Source: Clonostachys chloroleuca
Taxonomy: Eukaryota > Ascomycota > Sordariomycetes > Hypocreales > Bionectriaceae
Assembly (NCBI GenBank): GCA_037952775.1
Contig: JBANAY010000003.1
Coordinates: 27,962,001-28,026,000 of the forward strand
Reading direction: 5' to 3'
DNA length: 64,000 bases
Shown: in pieces, positions 32,798 to 46,389 of the stretch
Position numbering within the stretch: position 1 is the first letter of the stretch
Layout: each line of letters begins with the position of its first letter
Position numbers and translations under genes: made by a program
Notes under the pieces: generated by a model
Databases searched by the model: none
What the model was told of the DNA's origin: nothing
What the model saw: only the letters and a program-made list of their open reading frames with translations

Positions 32798-34707
32798 ATG
32801 AAGTTCAACCATCCTGTTTTGACTTTAGCTGCTGGTGCATTGTTCGTCAATGCTCTTCCGTCTGGCTCCTCCAGCGAGCCTAGAGGTCATGATGCACCAC
32901 CGTGTAGATTCGCCCTGAAGTGGTCCCAGGAGCAAGTCCTTGAGCATACGGATGACTTTATCTCCGACTTGCTGTACTGGGAGGGCAAATTCCACCAAAA
33001 TGACATTGCTTACAATGCTGAGAACGGCATGTCGTACGATGGCTCTCAGATTGACTGGGTCACTGGTGAGAACACTAAGAAGCACACTTTCAGTGCTGCT
33101 AGCAAAGAGGTTGGTTTCAATGCATATCCTTATTGTGCTATGCTAATGACACCTACAGGCTTTACAAATTATGCTGTATTCCCGCGTCATTGACGGATCT
33201 CCAGAAGCGGCTCGGTTTATTAGCCCGGAGAATCCCAAAGGTGCTTCGGGCAAAGTGATCTCTATTATGGAGAAGAAACTGAACACATACCAGCGATTCA
33301 ACGAAACCTATCCCGGGTTTGGAGGGGCTCTCCCATGGATAGCAACAAGCACTGCAGACATTTCGCCACAGGACGGCTGGACCAATCGAGTACCAGGTCT
33401 TGACAATGGGTAAGTGCAGATGGCCGTCTTGAGTTGATCTACTGTACTAAGAATGTCTATAGTGAATTATGGTGGTCTGTCTATGCATGGATTCAGGTCC
33501 TGGAAAAGGTCGACCAGCATGGCTATCAAGATCTAGCCAAGGGCTGGAAGGCATGGCTCGATTATACCTTGACAAACATGGTCAAAATCTTCCATAGAGG
33601 CAACGGTGTCGTATGCGCCGTCACCGAGATTGGCGATCAAGCTCTGTCGGTCGACGACCCCGCCCAGACATACAAGTGTGAGGGTTCAGGCGTACTGAAT
33701 GACCCGTATGAGGGCGAACTGGTTGCCTACATGTTCCACCTCTTTGGTGATCTGTCAGAAGAAGATAAGGATGCATTGTGGGTGGCCAAGCGTCCGCAAC
33801 TAGTCAAGGATGAATACGAAATGGGCGGCGTTGGTCCGATCACTGTGGAGAGGGGTAAGTTCCCAGGCGAGGTATTTCGGATGCACATCGCTGAACTTTA
33901 CAGGATATTGGTTTTCTGGTCATGAGCCATGGAAAGTCCTCGAACTTCCCTTTTACGATGTCGATATTATCCGGTAAGTCACACGCCTATCTCGTAGTTG
34001 TCCGCAAAACGAAAGCTGCTGACCTGTTATAGACGCGTATATCATAATGCTGAGAGAGCCCGCACATGCAACTCAGTAGTTACCAAGGTCCCGGGATTAT
34101 TCGCATCTGTCAACAATATTACAGACGTCGAGACCGACACAATAATTGGCTACATCTCTCCAGCCGGTATCCCCTCCATCGCCAACCAGACGGAGCAGTA
34201 CCTTGATGTCATTACACCTTATGCCTCTTGGCCGACGATTCTGTTTGACAAGTCTGTCGGTCTCGCTTGGTGGAGAAATATGGTGGCCGGGAAGAAGATG
34301 CAGAGTAAGTGCACGATGCCCCGTTGAAAGATAAGGGACTGACATTTTCCTAAGACCCCTTTGGAAGTACCGAATCTACACGAGTCGATGGTGAGGGCGT
34401 GTCTGCGCTCTTGACCTGGGACAGCAAGGTTCTCACTGTTGTATCGATACTCGGGGGAGTCGGTGATCTTGCTCGTGAGAGAATGCAGGTCGATGGCGTG
34501 TACAACGAATTTATTCGTATTGCAGAGGTATGTGCTCGTCAATCAATAAGCAGCAGCTTTCAAGAGACTTGACTAATAATATTTGGCGTCAAGCGAGAGT
34601 ATTCAATGGTTTTCGGTGATCTCAAGGGGGAGGATATTGAACTCTGTGTGCCTAGCGTGCAAATTCCGGACAGGGGACTGGAGGACTTTACGCATTGCGA
34701 GGCATAG
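32798..34707 (+). CDS. Secreted glucanase, probable GH162 (beta-1,2-glucanase) type
   Basis: Seven exons: 32798-33109, 33159-33409, 33463-33854, 33904-33973, 34033-34304, 34355-34527 and 34594-34707, predicted 527 residues. The signal peptide is clear (FNHPVLTLAAGALFVNALP). The mature protein has an (alpha/alpha)-barrel look with aromatic-rich motifs: YPGFGGALPW, then RVPGLDNG joined by intron 2 to ELWWSVYAWIQ, then YWFSGHEPWKVLELPFYDVD and ITPYASWPTILF. These resemble glycoamylase-like/GH144-GH162 enzymes, whose fungal family GH162 cuts beta-1,2-glucan. Assignment to the family rests on overall resemblance, and I could not verify catalytic residues. All introns keep frame, although intron 1 uses GTTGGT. 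Neighbours (regulator, sugar carrier, intracellular GH1) fit a glucan-catabolic role. An alternative is another (alpha/alpha)6-barrel glycosidase. Confidence 0.7.
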
Positions 34708-35399
34708 AATCAAACACGTCTGTAAAGTGTGATAACAACTGAATAGCACCATCATTCTGAATTATGCAACCAAAGGCCCCATAGTGAACCAAGGAGCCAA
34801 CTAACAATCCATCTCTAAAACAACAAACTACAACTTCTGTCATGTTCATCCCATGCTACGTGATAGTCTATGTTGATGGTTTATTACTTATCACTAAGTG
34901 TATGTTGCTATTTACGGCACTGCTAGCTCTACCTGACCCTTGTGAAAGATCAACGCGCTTAGTTGTAGATCTTGTAAGTAATAGGTACCGGTTCTCGGTT
35001 TCTGCAAGGTGTTTATGGTCGTTGGTTATCCAGCAAATAGGCTTTTTAGTCCCGACCCGCTGGGTAACTTGAAGTGGGTGGGGACTTTACCAGGCAATAA
35101 ATTTGTTTCAATCTATTTGAATACTCCCCTATCCTAGATAGGAAATTGACTCGATTGATGAATTGATTGGTAGAAGATCAACGCAACAGGCATCTTGGTC
35201 ACAGCTGGGCTATTCGAGGTGAGTACTTGGGCAGGCTACAAGAAGATGAAACAAATGAACACCAGCAATGATAATAGAATAGGCTAGTTAGAGATGTCGT
35301 ATTAGATTCGATGGGTAGTTTCAAGCTATAGATAAAATGTGAATAGGCACATTATTGAATACAAAGGCGTGTATGACTATAATGCCATCTTGGACCACC
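34708..35399. other. Intergenic between convergent genes
   Basis: About 690 bp, AT-rich, between the glucanase and transporter 3' ends. It should hold both 3' UTRs. No supportable gene. Confidence 0.5.
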
Positions 35400-37011
35400 T
35401 CATACATTCTTCTCCTCCAGATGCTCCCGAACCTGCTCCTCCTTGACTTCCTGAATCTTCTGTACAATTTGTTGCTTTGCACTCTCCCCTTCAAAGAGGT
35501 AGGCAAGTTCCTCCAACGTAGGCCCAGACGTCTCAACAAAGAAGAAGAAAACAATGACGAAGATGAAAGCGACCCAGACGCAGTAGTAGATGTAGAACTT
35601 CCATCCAATATTCTCGAGTCCGATCGGATTGACATAACCTCCGAAAATGGAAGCAACCTGAATCGTGAGAAGGACAAAAGCCCACGTCTTGGCACGCATC
35701 TGATAGGTGACAATTTCAAGCGGGTACGTGACGATCAGGTTGGTCCACGCACACGTATAGAAGGCTTGGAAGAGGAAGATGCATGCGAGGACGAGACGGC
35801 CGGCAGCGAGAGAGTCGCGTTCGAGGTACTGCTGGGCTGCGATTGTCCACACAACAAAGACGACGAGAGTACCACCCGAGCCGACGAGAAAGAAGGTACG
35901 ACGTTTGAATCTATCGATGAGGGCGGTGACGGTTAGGGCGATCAGATACTGCCAGATTGTAACCATGCCGTTGATGAGGGTGATGTCTGAGTCGTTGTTG
36001 ATGCCGGTGTCCTTGAGGATTTGTGTGAGGTAGTTGGAGACGAGCAGGTTTCCGGAGCTCTGGCTGAAGACAGCTGTTGCGAAACAGAGCGCGATTCGCT
36101 TGAGGTTGGGGACAGATGAGAAGAAATCCTTCCACGTAATATTTTGGAGCTTCTCGTCCTCGATGACCTGCTGGATCTCGGCGAATTCAAAGTTGACGAG
36201 TTCTGAATTCGGGTCGCATTCGCCATGATATTTCACCAGAATATCTCTTGCTTTGTCGGCCTTGCCATTGGCAATGAGCCATCTCGGGGATTCGGGACAG
36301 AAGAAGATCAACGCGAGCTGGTAAGCGGACGGAACGACCTGAATAAGAGTAGGGAGTCTCCAAGACCACTCTCCCTCTATCTTGAAGCAACCATAAGTCG
36401 CCCAAGCGCCAATCACATATCCAAGAACTATCGAGGTGTTGTAGAATGTTGTGACCTGAACTCGTTCCTTCGGGTGGCTCAGCTCAGTAACGAGCACTGG
36501 CGCACCCATTTGGATCAGAGACGAGCCGATGCCGAGCACGATCTTGCCGCCGATGTACATGTTAAGCGAGGTCGCGAAGAATTCGACGAGTGCCCCGGCA
36601 ATGATGATGATTGACCCAACGGCTGTAGGAACCCTCCGTCCAAGGACGTCGCCGATCCATCCGAGGAAGATGAACGGAATCACGCCGCCAATGGCGTTGG
36701 AAGCTCCGAAGAAGCCAAGAGTTGACCCCGTAGGATGGCCGAATGTGTCCTGCCAAGTCGGCAGAACCTGCATACCGTTGGTCATGGACTTGGCGCGAGT
36801 GCACGTTAGTAAAGTAAATAGACTTCCTTAGCCAGCCTTTCCGAAGTCGATAACTTACCCCATCAATGCCAAGTGCTGCGGTAGCTAGAAGGGACGACGT
36901 GAGGAGGAAATAGAGGAGGATGCCATTTTTGCGTCGCCAGAAGGGCGGGATTGCTTTGAGATCGATAGGCGTATGCAGACCTTCTGTGGTCTGAGCTGCG
37001 GAGGGCGCCAT
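35400..37011 (-). CDS. MFS sugar transporter
   Basis: Two exons, 37011-36859 and 36788-35400, predicted 513 residues. Helix 1 in exon 1 ends ALGIDG and is joined across the intron to SMTNGMQVLPTW, matching the G-[FY]-D-G-S start of fungal sugar porters. Family signatures: GWIGDVLGRRVP, VLVTELSHPKERVQVTTFYN, CPESPRWLIANGKADKA (PESPRWL), and the C-terminal VETSGPTLEELAYLFEG. Twelve helices are predicted by eye. This is the sugar porter family (lactose/cellodextrin/hexose proton symporter type), located in the plasma membrane. It is divergent from a cytosolic GH1 beta-glucosidase and next to a secreted glucanase, so a disaccharide or oligosaccharide such as sophorose is the likely cargo by inference. 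A TATATAAA lies at 37147-37140 on the minus strand. Confidence 0.92.
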
Positions 37012-39196
<2,185 letters not shown>

Positions 39197-39782
39197 ATTG
39201 AAGATTAATATAGAATAGAAATGTCAATAAGTATTACAGATCCTTTTCATACCTCTTTTTAACTTGAGTTCCAAAGCGAATGGAGGAAAAATATGCGCAA
39301 CACTGCTTCAGCTTGAAGCACTAACATGCTTGTGTGATTGATATTCGTTCCGAGCCAAGTCGAACACGATCGACTAGTCAAAAATGGACAATTGGATTTT
39401 TTTAACGGGAAGCTACATTTACCACATCATCGTTAATCACTCAGTACAATACATCCTCAGAGTGTGGCAATAGCGCCGCAGCTCAGAAGGGCCATTCACT
39501 ATGCCTGGCAAGTCCTAGACGAACGACACCCGATGACTGATTCAACTTTTAATTAAGTGGTACTTCACAAGGAGATCAGCTTCTATCCACGCTCACCGTC
39601 CACCGCTGACTACCTAGAAAAGAGGCTGTGCTGGCTGTGACGGCCGCGGTCGGAGTGTAGCCAAATTCTCCGTCCCGACCGTCCACTCCATGCTTTATTT
39701 TTCGACACAGCCCACTTTCAGTTCATTCCTTCTCATATCCTTACTATTAATTTAGCCTCCAGAAAGAAGGCCATGAAATTGA
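39197..39782. other. Intergenic between convergent genes
   Basis: About 590 bp between the GH1 gene and a minus-strand membrane protein gene. 3' UTR sequence; no gene seen. Confidence 0.5.
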
Positions 39783-40937
39783 TCACTTTCCAGGGTATGG
39801 GTTCATATCTGCCGCGGTAGGAACCCTTCTAACCAATCCCTCACCGCTACCCGTCACTTCCAGCCGGCTGAGCACATATGCGGTCTCCAATTCAACAATC
39901 AGCCGGCAAAGGAGAGTCGATGCCAAGAAACGAAATACGATATGGATAGCATCGTTGACTGACACAAACAAGATGCTAGAAAACAGCAGAGTTCCCAAGA
40001 AAACATGAGCAGTCGTATACAGCGCAGCCAGCCACGTCAGAACTGTCGATGTTGCCGTCGACTTGAGGATCTGGACGCGTTCCTTTCCGTCACTGCCGTC
40101 GTGGTTGATCAGCGTATGATCCTCATTGACCGACCGTTTTGACGATGAAGGGGCACGCTGAATGCGTAGATGGACAGCAAGAGCGCCAAGGAGGTGTATC
40201 GTCAGGCCGACAAAGGCCCAGATATAGATGAGGAATCCGGCCCGCGTGGCAAACGTAAAGACCGTCCGGGAGCTGATCCGGTAACAAAGCTCGGCAACGT
40301 TGGCGATCGAACCCATGGCAAGCAAATACGCCAGCGACTGGCCCAATACGGGCCACAGCCTCTTCCTTCTCAGCGCCTCGTCGCCTCTAGGCCTCCATGG
40401 GAAAGTCGCCACTCTTCCCTTCTTCTCCTGGAAAATCTGCCGTACGGAGCTGTGATCCAATGTCGGGCTCACAGTCGGTGATGCCAGCGCCAGGAGCATG
40501 GCGAGAGGATATTGTCTGCCTGCCGCAGCAATGACACCAATCTGCACCACACTGGGTCCTAGCAGCGCGAGGATGGTAGGGGCCACGCCGAGAAGAACTT
40601 GTGAGGCGGCCATGAGCGCCTTGGTAAGCTCTGGCGCATTTTGCAGCAGACATTCGACAAGAAGAAGGGTCGTTGTGTCAATACCGAACAAGCGCTCCAC
40701 GTCGTCAAGTTCATCGTCAGGGACGCTCGTGGATTTTCGTTTTCCCTCTCTCCTCTCTTGTTGATATTCGAGGTGCTTCCTATACGCCGCACCACAGTGA
40801 TCATCACTGCTAAGCAGGAACGCGAAGCCGTCACTGACTTGTGGCAGGAAATTATTGAATCCGCTGCGCAAAAAGTCGGCGGACACGACGGGAGTAAGCG
40901 CAAGGGCGACCAGGCCCAAAAAAGGAGCAAAACGCAT
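39783..40937 (-). CDS. Membrane protein of unknown function
   Basis: Single exon, 384 residues. A signal peptide (PFLGLVALALTPVVSA) precedes a lumenal or extracellular part with a Glu/Lys/Arg-rich stretch (YQQERREGKRKS). At least five hydrophobic helices follow: VLLGVAPTILALLGPSVVQIG, YPLAMLLALAS, GFLIYIWAFVGLTIHLLGAL, TVLTWLAALYTTAHVFLGTLLF and VFRFLASTLL. I do not recognise a named family. Similar uncharacterised fungal membrane proteins share the arrangement of leader, acidic loop, then four to six helices. The neighbours give no functional hint. Confidence 0.8.
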   Translation of the reverse strand: MRFAPFLGLVALALTPVVSADFLRSGFNNFLPQVSDGFAFLLSSDDHCGAAYRKHLEYQQERREGKRKSTSVPDDELDDVERLFGIDTTTLLLVECLLQNAPELTKALMAASQVLLGVAPTILALLGPSVVQIGVIAAAGRQYPLAMLLALASPTVSPTLDHSSVRQIFQEKKGRVATFPWRPRGDEALRRKRLWPVLGQSLAYLLAMGSIANVAELCYRISSRTVFTFATRAGFLIYIWAFVGLTIHLLGALAVHLRIQRAPSSSKRSVNEDHTLINHDGSDGKERVQILKSTATSTVLTWLAALYTTAHVFLGTLLFSSILFVSVNDAIHIVFRFLASTLLCRLIVELETAYVLSRLEVTGSGEGLVRRVPTAADMNPYPGK

Positions 40938-42293
40938 GTTTGGCTAGCAAATGCTGCTGTTTGCCGAGAGTGTCTCTCCTAGCTCAAGGCGCGTTGGGGG
41001 GCGAATTTTCACAGGCAAACAAAAGGTTGGTCCGTCCTGGGGATTTTGGTCTTTTACAAATTTCTAGCACCCCGAATTACTTGGCTGAGTGTCGACTCCA
41101 CTGGCAAAAGGGGAATGACTTCCTTGCAGGCAAGAGGACTCAGCTGCTGTTGGTCCTGCGTGGCGTGACATGGCATGCAGTTGGTGAGACCTGGAGCATC
41201 ATCTGGTGGATTTCACTGGATAATCTGATCGAGAGACGGGCCTTCAGCGCCTCATCGACGATTGGCAGTGGCCAACCAGATGGATCAAGGACAAAGATCG
41301 ACCCTCCTAGGTCTTCGTCTCACCAACCGCCCCACCCCTTGACCAAGAGATTCCGCCATGATCAAACATTGATCGATATGAGTCCCTTGCAAGTTCCATG
41401 GGATTCTTCACGTCTCTTTCATTGCAATCATCCATAACAAGATAGAATGTTTGGAGGACGAATCTCAGAAGTCAGCAGCAGCGCTCTCTCATCGACTACT
41501 TGAATCCATTATTTCGGCTCAAGTCTCTTCTTTTAGCCAGGCGCATAAATTCTCAGCGCCTACATACAGCCAAGACTCCATCGTACTAACCCAAAGAGTG
41601 CCCAATTTACTGTTGGTTGCTCACCCTTCGTTCTCAACCAACATCAAAACCTAATCAACCCCTGCATTTTTCTAGCATTAGGTGTAACGATTGGTGAAAG
41701 GGATTCACTAGCTTTTAGAGGTCATGACAGCGAGGCCAAAAAGATCTACATCTCTTGCGAATTTGTATTTCCCTTCGTAGTACCTACAACCTAGGCCTCT
41801 CACCCAGAGCGGGCGCAGAAAGTTCCGAAACACCTACACAAGGCCTTTAATAAATCAACTATAATCTTAGAAATTAATCATTCAAATATTGATTTTATAT
41901 CTCTTCTTTACCTTAACATGATATATTAGTCAAAACAAGAAAGGTGGAAGCCAACCATTTGCCATGGTTCTAACAACCATTGTATATATGGACGGTTTGA
42001 ACTCTTGCTGTATTGTTTTCCTTGACTCAGTGGCCATTGGCTCGTTCACGCAACCGTTTGTTGCACTTTCGTTCCAAGGCAGGCAGCGCCCTTTTCAACA
42101 TAAAACAGCACCACTCTCATTGCGAAGTCCCATCGTTCGCGTTGCAAATTGCCCAACACATCAGTCTGCGTCTCGCAAACTTTCGATCAGCCAGCACCAT
42201 TCCCGTTGGTGATCGGCAGTGATAAGGCCGAGGGAACTATTGAATGTCGGCAGGCAAAGCAGCTCCCACTCGGTTCTTGCCGTCCTGTTTGCC
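40938..42293. other. Intergenic, 1.35 kb
   Basis: Open frames here are short or lack any domain signal. The part around 41850-41935 is very AT-rich. No gene, RNA or repeat is supported. Confidence 0.45.
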
Positions 42294-44285
42294 TTAATAA
42301 ATTATAACGGTTTTTGTTGCGTCATTCAGACTTACGCCGTCCCTCAATGCTGATGCCAAAAGCGCTCGACCGTCCATGAATCCATGAACATACGCACCAA
42401 CCACTAACTCACAATGATAGTTAGCCACTGAACCAACATCCTTCACCCGCCTGAATATCAAGGGTACCCGAGTTCTCAGCACTACCCAAACGGTATCTCC
42501 CTCTTGCAGGTTCTCTGATCCTAATCCTAGGTATCCCTTGTCTGTTACAAAAGGTCGCAAGTGCTGCCCATGTGAAAAGAGTGACCCATACTCAGCCATG
42601 GCAGGACTGGGAAACCCGCGAGCCGGAGCAGAATCATGTGCGGTGGACAGGCCTTTCCATCCTCTGTCTCCTCCACAAAATTCATCGAATCGTCGCTTTA
42701 GTTCGTTCCACTGCCGACCTTCTCCTTGAGACATCTTCACCGAGTCAACTTTCTCTCGAAACCATCCCGCAAAGCCCGGACCCTAAAAAGACTGTTTTGA
42801 AGGCGCGAGACGTTCCTTACCAGCAGTGTTGGCGATGAGAGTTCGCCAAAAAGCCTCCCATCGGTCTTCATCCGTGGTCTGGTACCGGGTCGGGAGGGAC
42901 AGCAGCATGCTCAACAGTCGTGGAAACGGCTCCCCGCGAAATGATATTTCGTCGACTTTGAGGCCACCAATGGCAACGGTGAGTTTTTCTTCGTCGACAA
43001 CTGCAGGCCATCTAGCTAATTTCTCCTCTGGGAAGAGATGAGTACCAGGCGGAATGAAGCACGCGTCTGCAGAATATCTCTTGTACTCAGTGACTCTAAG
43101 ACCGAGGGGCGAAGGCTCACCCCAGTCGGGCACCCAGGATGGGAGAGTACCGGCATTGATCTTGACCTGTTGGAAGGATCTACCCTCAGCGCAGGAGAGT
43201 ATAAGAAGTTCCTCGCAATCGCGGAGAAGTTGAATAGCAGTTTTGAGATACGTCCGTGCCGCGCTGCAATCCTCTCCAAACTCAGGACGCAAAAGGGGCA
43301 TTTTCCCAACGTCGACGGAATCTTCGATGAGTCCCATAAGAGCATACACCTTATCTTCCCAATTGGTTGCCTCGAAATCTCGGGGCCTAATAAGCGTGGA
43401 CAAGAGAACATTTGTCCAGTGTTCTGTTGCCATCGATTCCTTCGTTGCCTTGAGAATGGTGGCAATGCCATAATTACGTTGCGGTATGCGAAACGTCTTC
43501 GCATCTGACCCAAGTGATTCCATTTTCGTAGCTTAGTTATAGAAGAATTCTCTCCAAGCACCCGTAGAGATAATGTGAGATGCTTTGAAAAGAACGCTCC
43601 AGTCTGTCGAATATTTTCCGCAGCGCACAGTGACTTTCTCTGGCAACACGAGCTCTTGGATGATCCAGGATCTGTTCCAGTACGTCCGCTCGAAAAGTTT
43701 GGCAGTTGATTTCCAGGAGGACTGGTCGCTGACAAAGTTCACCGAGGCACTCTGGCTGGTCGACGGCGATTCCGTCCCGACTAGTGGTGGCAGCATTGTG
43801 GATTCAGCGAGTTTACTCAAGTGGCCGAAAGCTCGCTCGGTGTGCAAGTCTGCGTCTCCAAGCCACGCAATCACGCACGCCGCAGACCGGTAGATTCGGG
43901 CCATCATGGTGCTAACTTGGTGGCTTCGCTCCTTGGGATCGCTTTGATTGATGCATACAGCATCAATCCAGAACTCATTCTCCTTTAACTTTTTATCAGA
44001 TATAACTTGATCCAAGAAGCCCGAAAGATTCTTGGTAACCTTCACAACACTGTTGTTGAACTGAATTGGCGAGATGGGGTCGTTGGTCATGGTTTTGAAG
44101 CGGCCCTCGAGGAGAGGTGCTCCCCATCTATACGAGACGGCGTAGTAGCTGGCCGCCTCATCAGCCAAGTTCACAACCCGGATTTTCCATTTGGCCCGAG
44201 CGCCGCCTTCTTCTGAGCTTTCTAGTGAGACCAGGCGGATCTCATTTGGCCCGAGGGGAATATCAGAATAGCCAAGAGTCGTCAT
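42294..44285 (-). pseudogene. HET-domain protein, interrupted by two in-frame stops
   Basis: A single unspliced minus-strand frame of 664 codons from ATG 44285 to the stop at 42294. The HET domain is intact at the start: YYAVSYRWGAP, FWIDAVCINQSD, IYRSAACVIAWLGD and WNRSWIIQELVLP. The frame is broken by TAA at 43535-43533 (codon 251) and TAG at 42785-42783 (codon 501). Sequence continues in the same frame after each stop with normal HET-protein features (FWRTLIANTAG before the second, PGFAGWF after it, and GDTVWVVLRTRVP near the end). No GT-AG intron would remove either stop. Both stops are one C-to-T change from Gln codons (CAA, CAG). HET proteins mediate non-self recognition; this copy is probably dead or a segregating null allele, or encodes a 250-residue HET-only protein. 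Confidence 0.8.
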
Positions 44286-44762
44286 TTGTTAGGCTGTAGT
44301 AGGTGTGAAGTGACAGGCATTGACTGAATGAAATGCTTCAGGAACTAGCGTCATTCAGCCAAGAAAGGAAGGAAAATAAACCTCAAGCATCCATAGCTAC
44401 TGCGTGAATTTCGTAGGGCTTGGAGGGAAAAGGAATGGTGGCCCATCACGAAAGACGTTACGGCTGACAACGCATCAGCAATCCCGACGCCGCTTGATTG
44501 GCTGATTGGCGAGAGGAAATGCATGTTCCTTTTCCACACTGATTATATGCGCAAAAGAAGTGACAGTCTGTCATGATCCTGCCAAATGGCTACCCGACCT
44601 TGAACACTCCACGTTTCCCGATGCCCGTTCTTCACCTTTCTCACCAAGCTTTGCTTTGCAGCCGCACATTCGCTGGTGAAGGTAACCTACTACATTCGTA
44701 CTTCGCCGCTGTTTCTCTCCATGCATGCCAGCCACTGGCCGAACTGGCTGCTTGCGCCCACC
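44286..44762. other. Intergenic, divergent promoter
   Basis: A 477 bp region between the HET pseudogene and the histidine-phosphatase gene, both reading outward. No other feature was seen. Confidence 0.45.
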
Positions 44763-45731
44763 ATGACATCGAATTCGACCTGCGGTTATCAATTCTCATC
44801 CGAAGCGACCTGGTTTGTCGACTATGTAGAGGCTTCTCGCGCATGTCCTCAGTCCAAACTGGTAACGCAGCCCAACCTCGGCCTCCTCGACGTCGTGTAC
44901 AAGAGTGACGATGGCTTACTGAGTGAGAGTCGAGGCTGGCGAGGGTTTGCTCGCTACGTCCAACATTTGAATGACAAGACAGATCCCAGCACGTCATACA
45001 AAGTATTATTAGTCGTGCGACATGGCCGCGGCGTCCATAACGTTGTGATGGACGAGGTTGGCTCGGCTGAATGGAAGGTAATCAGCGCAGCCCTGCTGGC
45101 CTGAAAATTTGATATCCCTGGAAGAGAAAAGCTGACATCGACGCAGAGACACTGGTCCAAATTAGAAGGGGACGGAAATCGAACCTGGTACGACGCAGAG
45201 TTGGTTGACGAGGGAGTAGAACAAGCGAAAGCGCTCGGGACATTCTTCGCAGAAGGCGTCAAGAACATGGGCTTCCCTGTCCCCGATACCCTTTACACCA
45301 GTCCACTGGCACGATGCCTCGAGACGGCAAAGCTGGTGTTCAAGGGTGTGGTAGAAGGACAAGGAAAGCCTTTCAAGCCGATAGTGAAAGAACTCCTTCG
45401 GGAACGACTGACCGACCACACATGTGACAGGAGGAGAGCAAGAAAGTGGATCACAGCCACCTACCCAGAATATGAGTTGGAGCCAGCTTTCGCAGACAAA
45501 GATGTTTTGTGGCATGCCGATCGATCAGAGTCCAATGCAGAGAATGTCGCCCGCACACAGAGATTGCTCGAAGACATTTGGAAGGGAGACCCAGGGGCCT
45601 TCATCGCCCTCATCACCCATTCATTCGCGCTCTCGTCGATGCTCGAAGTAATCCATGCACCACATTTCCGAGTGGGCGAGGGCGTGATGACCGCTTTTTT
45701 AGTGAAAGGGCAGAGGCTGGGAATCTACTAG
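44763..45731 (+). CDS. Histidine phosphatase (phosphoglycerate mutase) family protein
   Basis: Two exons, 44763-45077 and 45147-45731, predicted 299 residues. The catalytic loop is VLLVVRHGRGVHN, carrying the phospho-accepting His of the RHG motif. The intron (AAG|GTAATC...CGCAG) joins SAEWK to RHWSKLEGDG. Downstream are LTDEG-like LVDEGVEQAKALG, TSPLARCLETA (the SPLxRxxxTA motif), RERL, and the second catalytic His in ALITHSFAL. In fungi such proteins are mostly uncharacterised phosphatases rather than glycolytic mutases. An ATG at 44676 is in frame, but the start at 44763 leads into the usual N-terminal segment (GYQFSSEATWFVDY). Confidence 0.86.
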
Positions 45732-46389
45732 GCATCGGATATGATAGTTGCCTTGTAGAGCAATCTAGGTAGGACATTTCTGATGGGGTGAAATTGGTGT
45801 GCTATCTTATTGCCTGACATATACACCTCTTGAAGAACCCGAACTTGAAAAGTCTAGAAAAGATCAGTCCGTCGATAACGGAGAAGCAAGAAGTGTTATT
45901 CAAAGAATAGAGGTCTCCTGCAGGGTGTTTCCAAGCTTAGGTATCTCTGAATCGAAAATATGACACTGACTCGAAGGACACGGCCGAAAGCCCCGTACTG
46001 TTGACCAAGAGCATGACTTTTTGCTTCTCTGTACGCCCCATTTTCACTGCAAATTGACGCAATCACACCTCCATCAATCTGCTACATGACAAGTGCTATA
46101 TCGTTCGAGTCATCATGATGCTCAGCCTGTCATAAATGATACATCGCTCACTAGATTTGGGCAACACTATCAAGGGTTCAGATTCCGGATACGTGATCGG
46201 GCTTTGATATTAATTACGTCTCATTATACATTAAGTCATAACTAAGGTTCGTATATCATTTCCCGTATGCAAGAATGAAAAAAAAAAAAAAAAAAAGGGA
46301 AAAAAAAGGGGGGGGGGGGGCGATTAGATTCCAAACATTTAGAAGTCAGATTCTGGTGAAGTCGCCAATCCACGACACGATTCCATGTC
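45732..46389. other. Intergenic between convergent genes, with polypurine tract
   Basis: About 660 bp. Contains a striking homopolymer block at 46278-46320; otherwise presumed 3' UTR sequence of the phosphatase and F-box genes. Confidence 0.5.
46278..46320 (+). repeat. Polypurine homopolymer block A19-G3-A8-G13
   Basis: 43 uninterrupted purines: about 19 A, 3 G, 8 A, then 13 G. It sits 70 bp beyond the stop of the minus-strand F-box gene. Exact lengths may be affected by sequencing. It could form triplex or G-rich structures or simply be slippage-prone. Confidence 0.9.

Noticed and set aside
43530..43565. A roughly 30 nt intron (GTGCTTGG...ACTAAG) that would remove the first HET stop
   Set aside because: Too short for a fungal spliceosomal intron and with a poor 5' site; the protein reads naturally through the region apart from the stop.
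46160..46200. GGTTCAGATTCC resembling a tRNA B box
   Set aside because: Flanking bases do not form a T arm and no upstream A box or acceptor stem fits.
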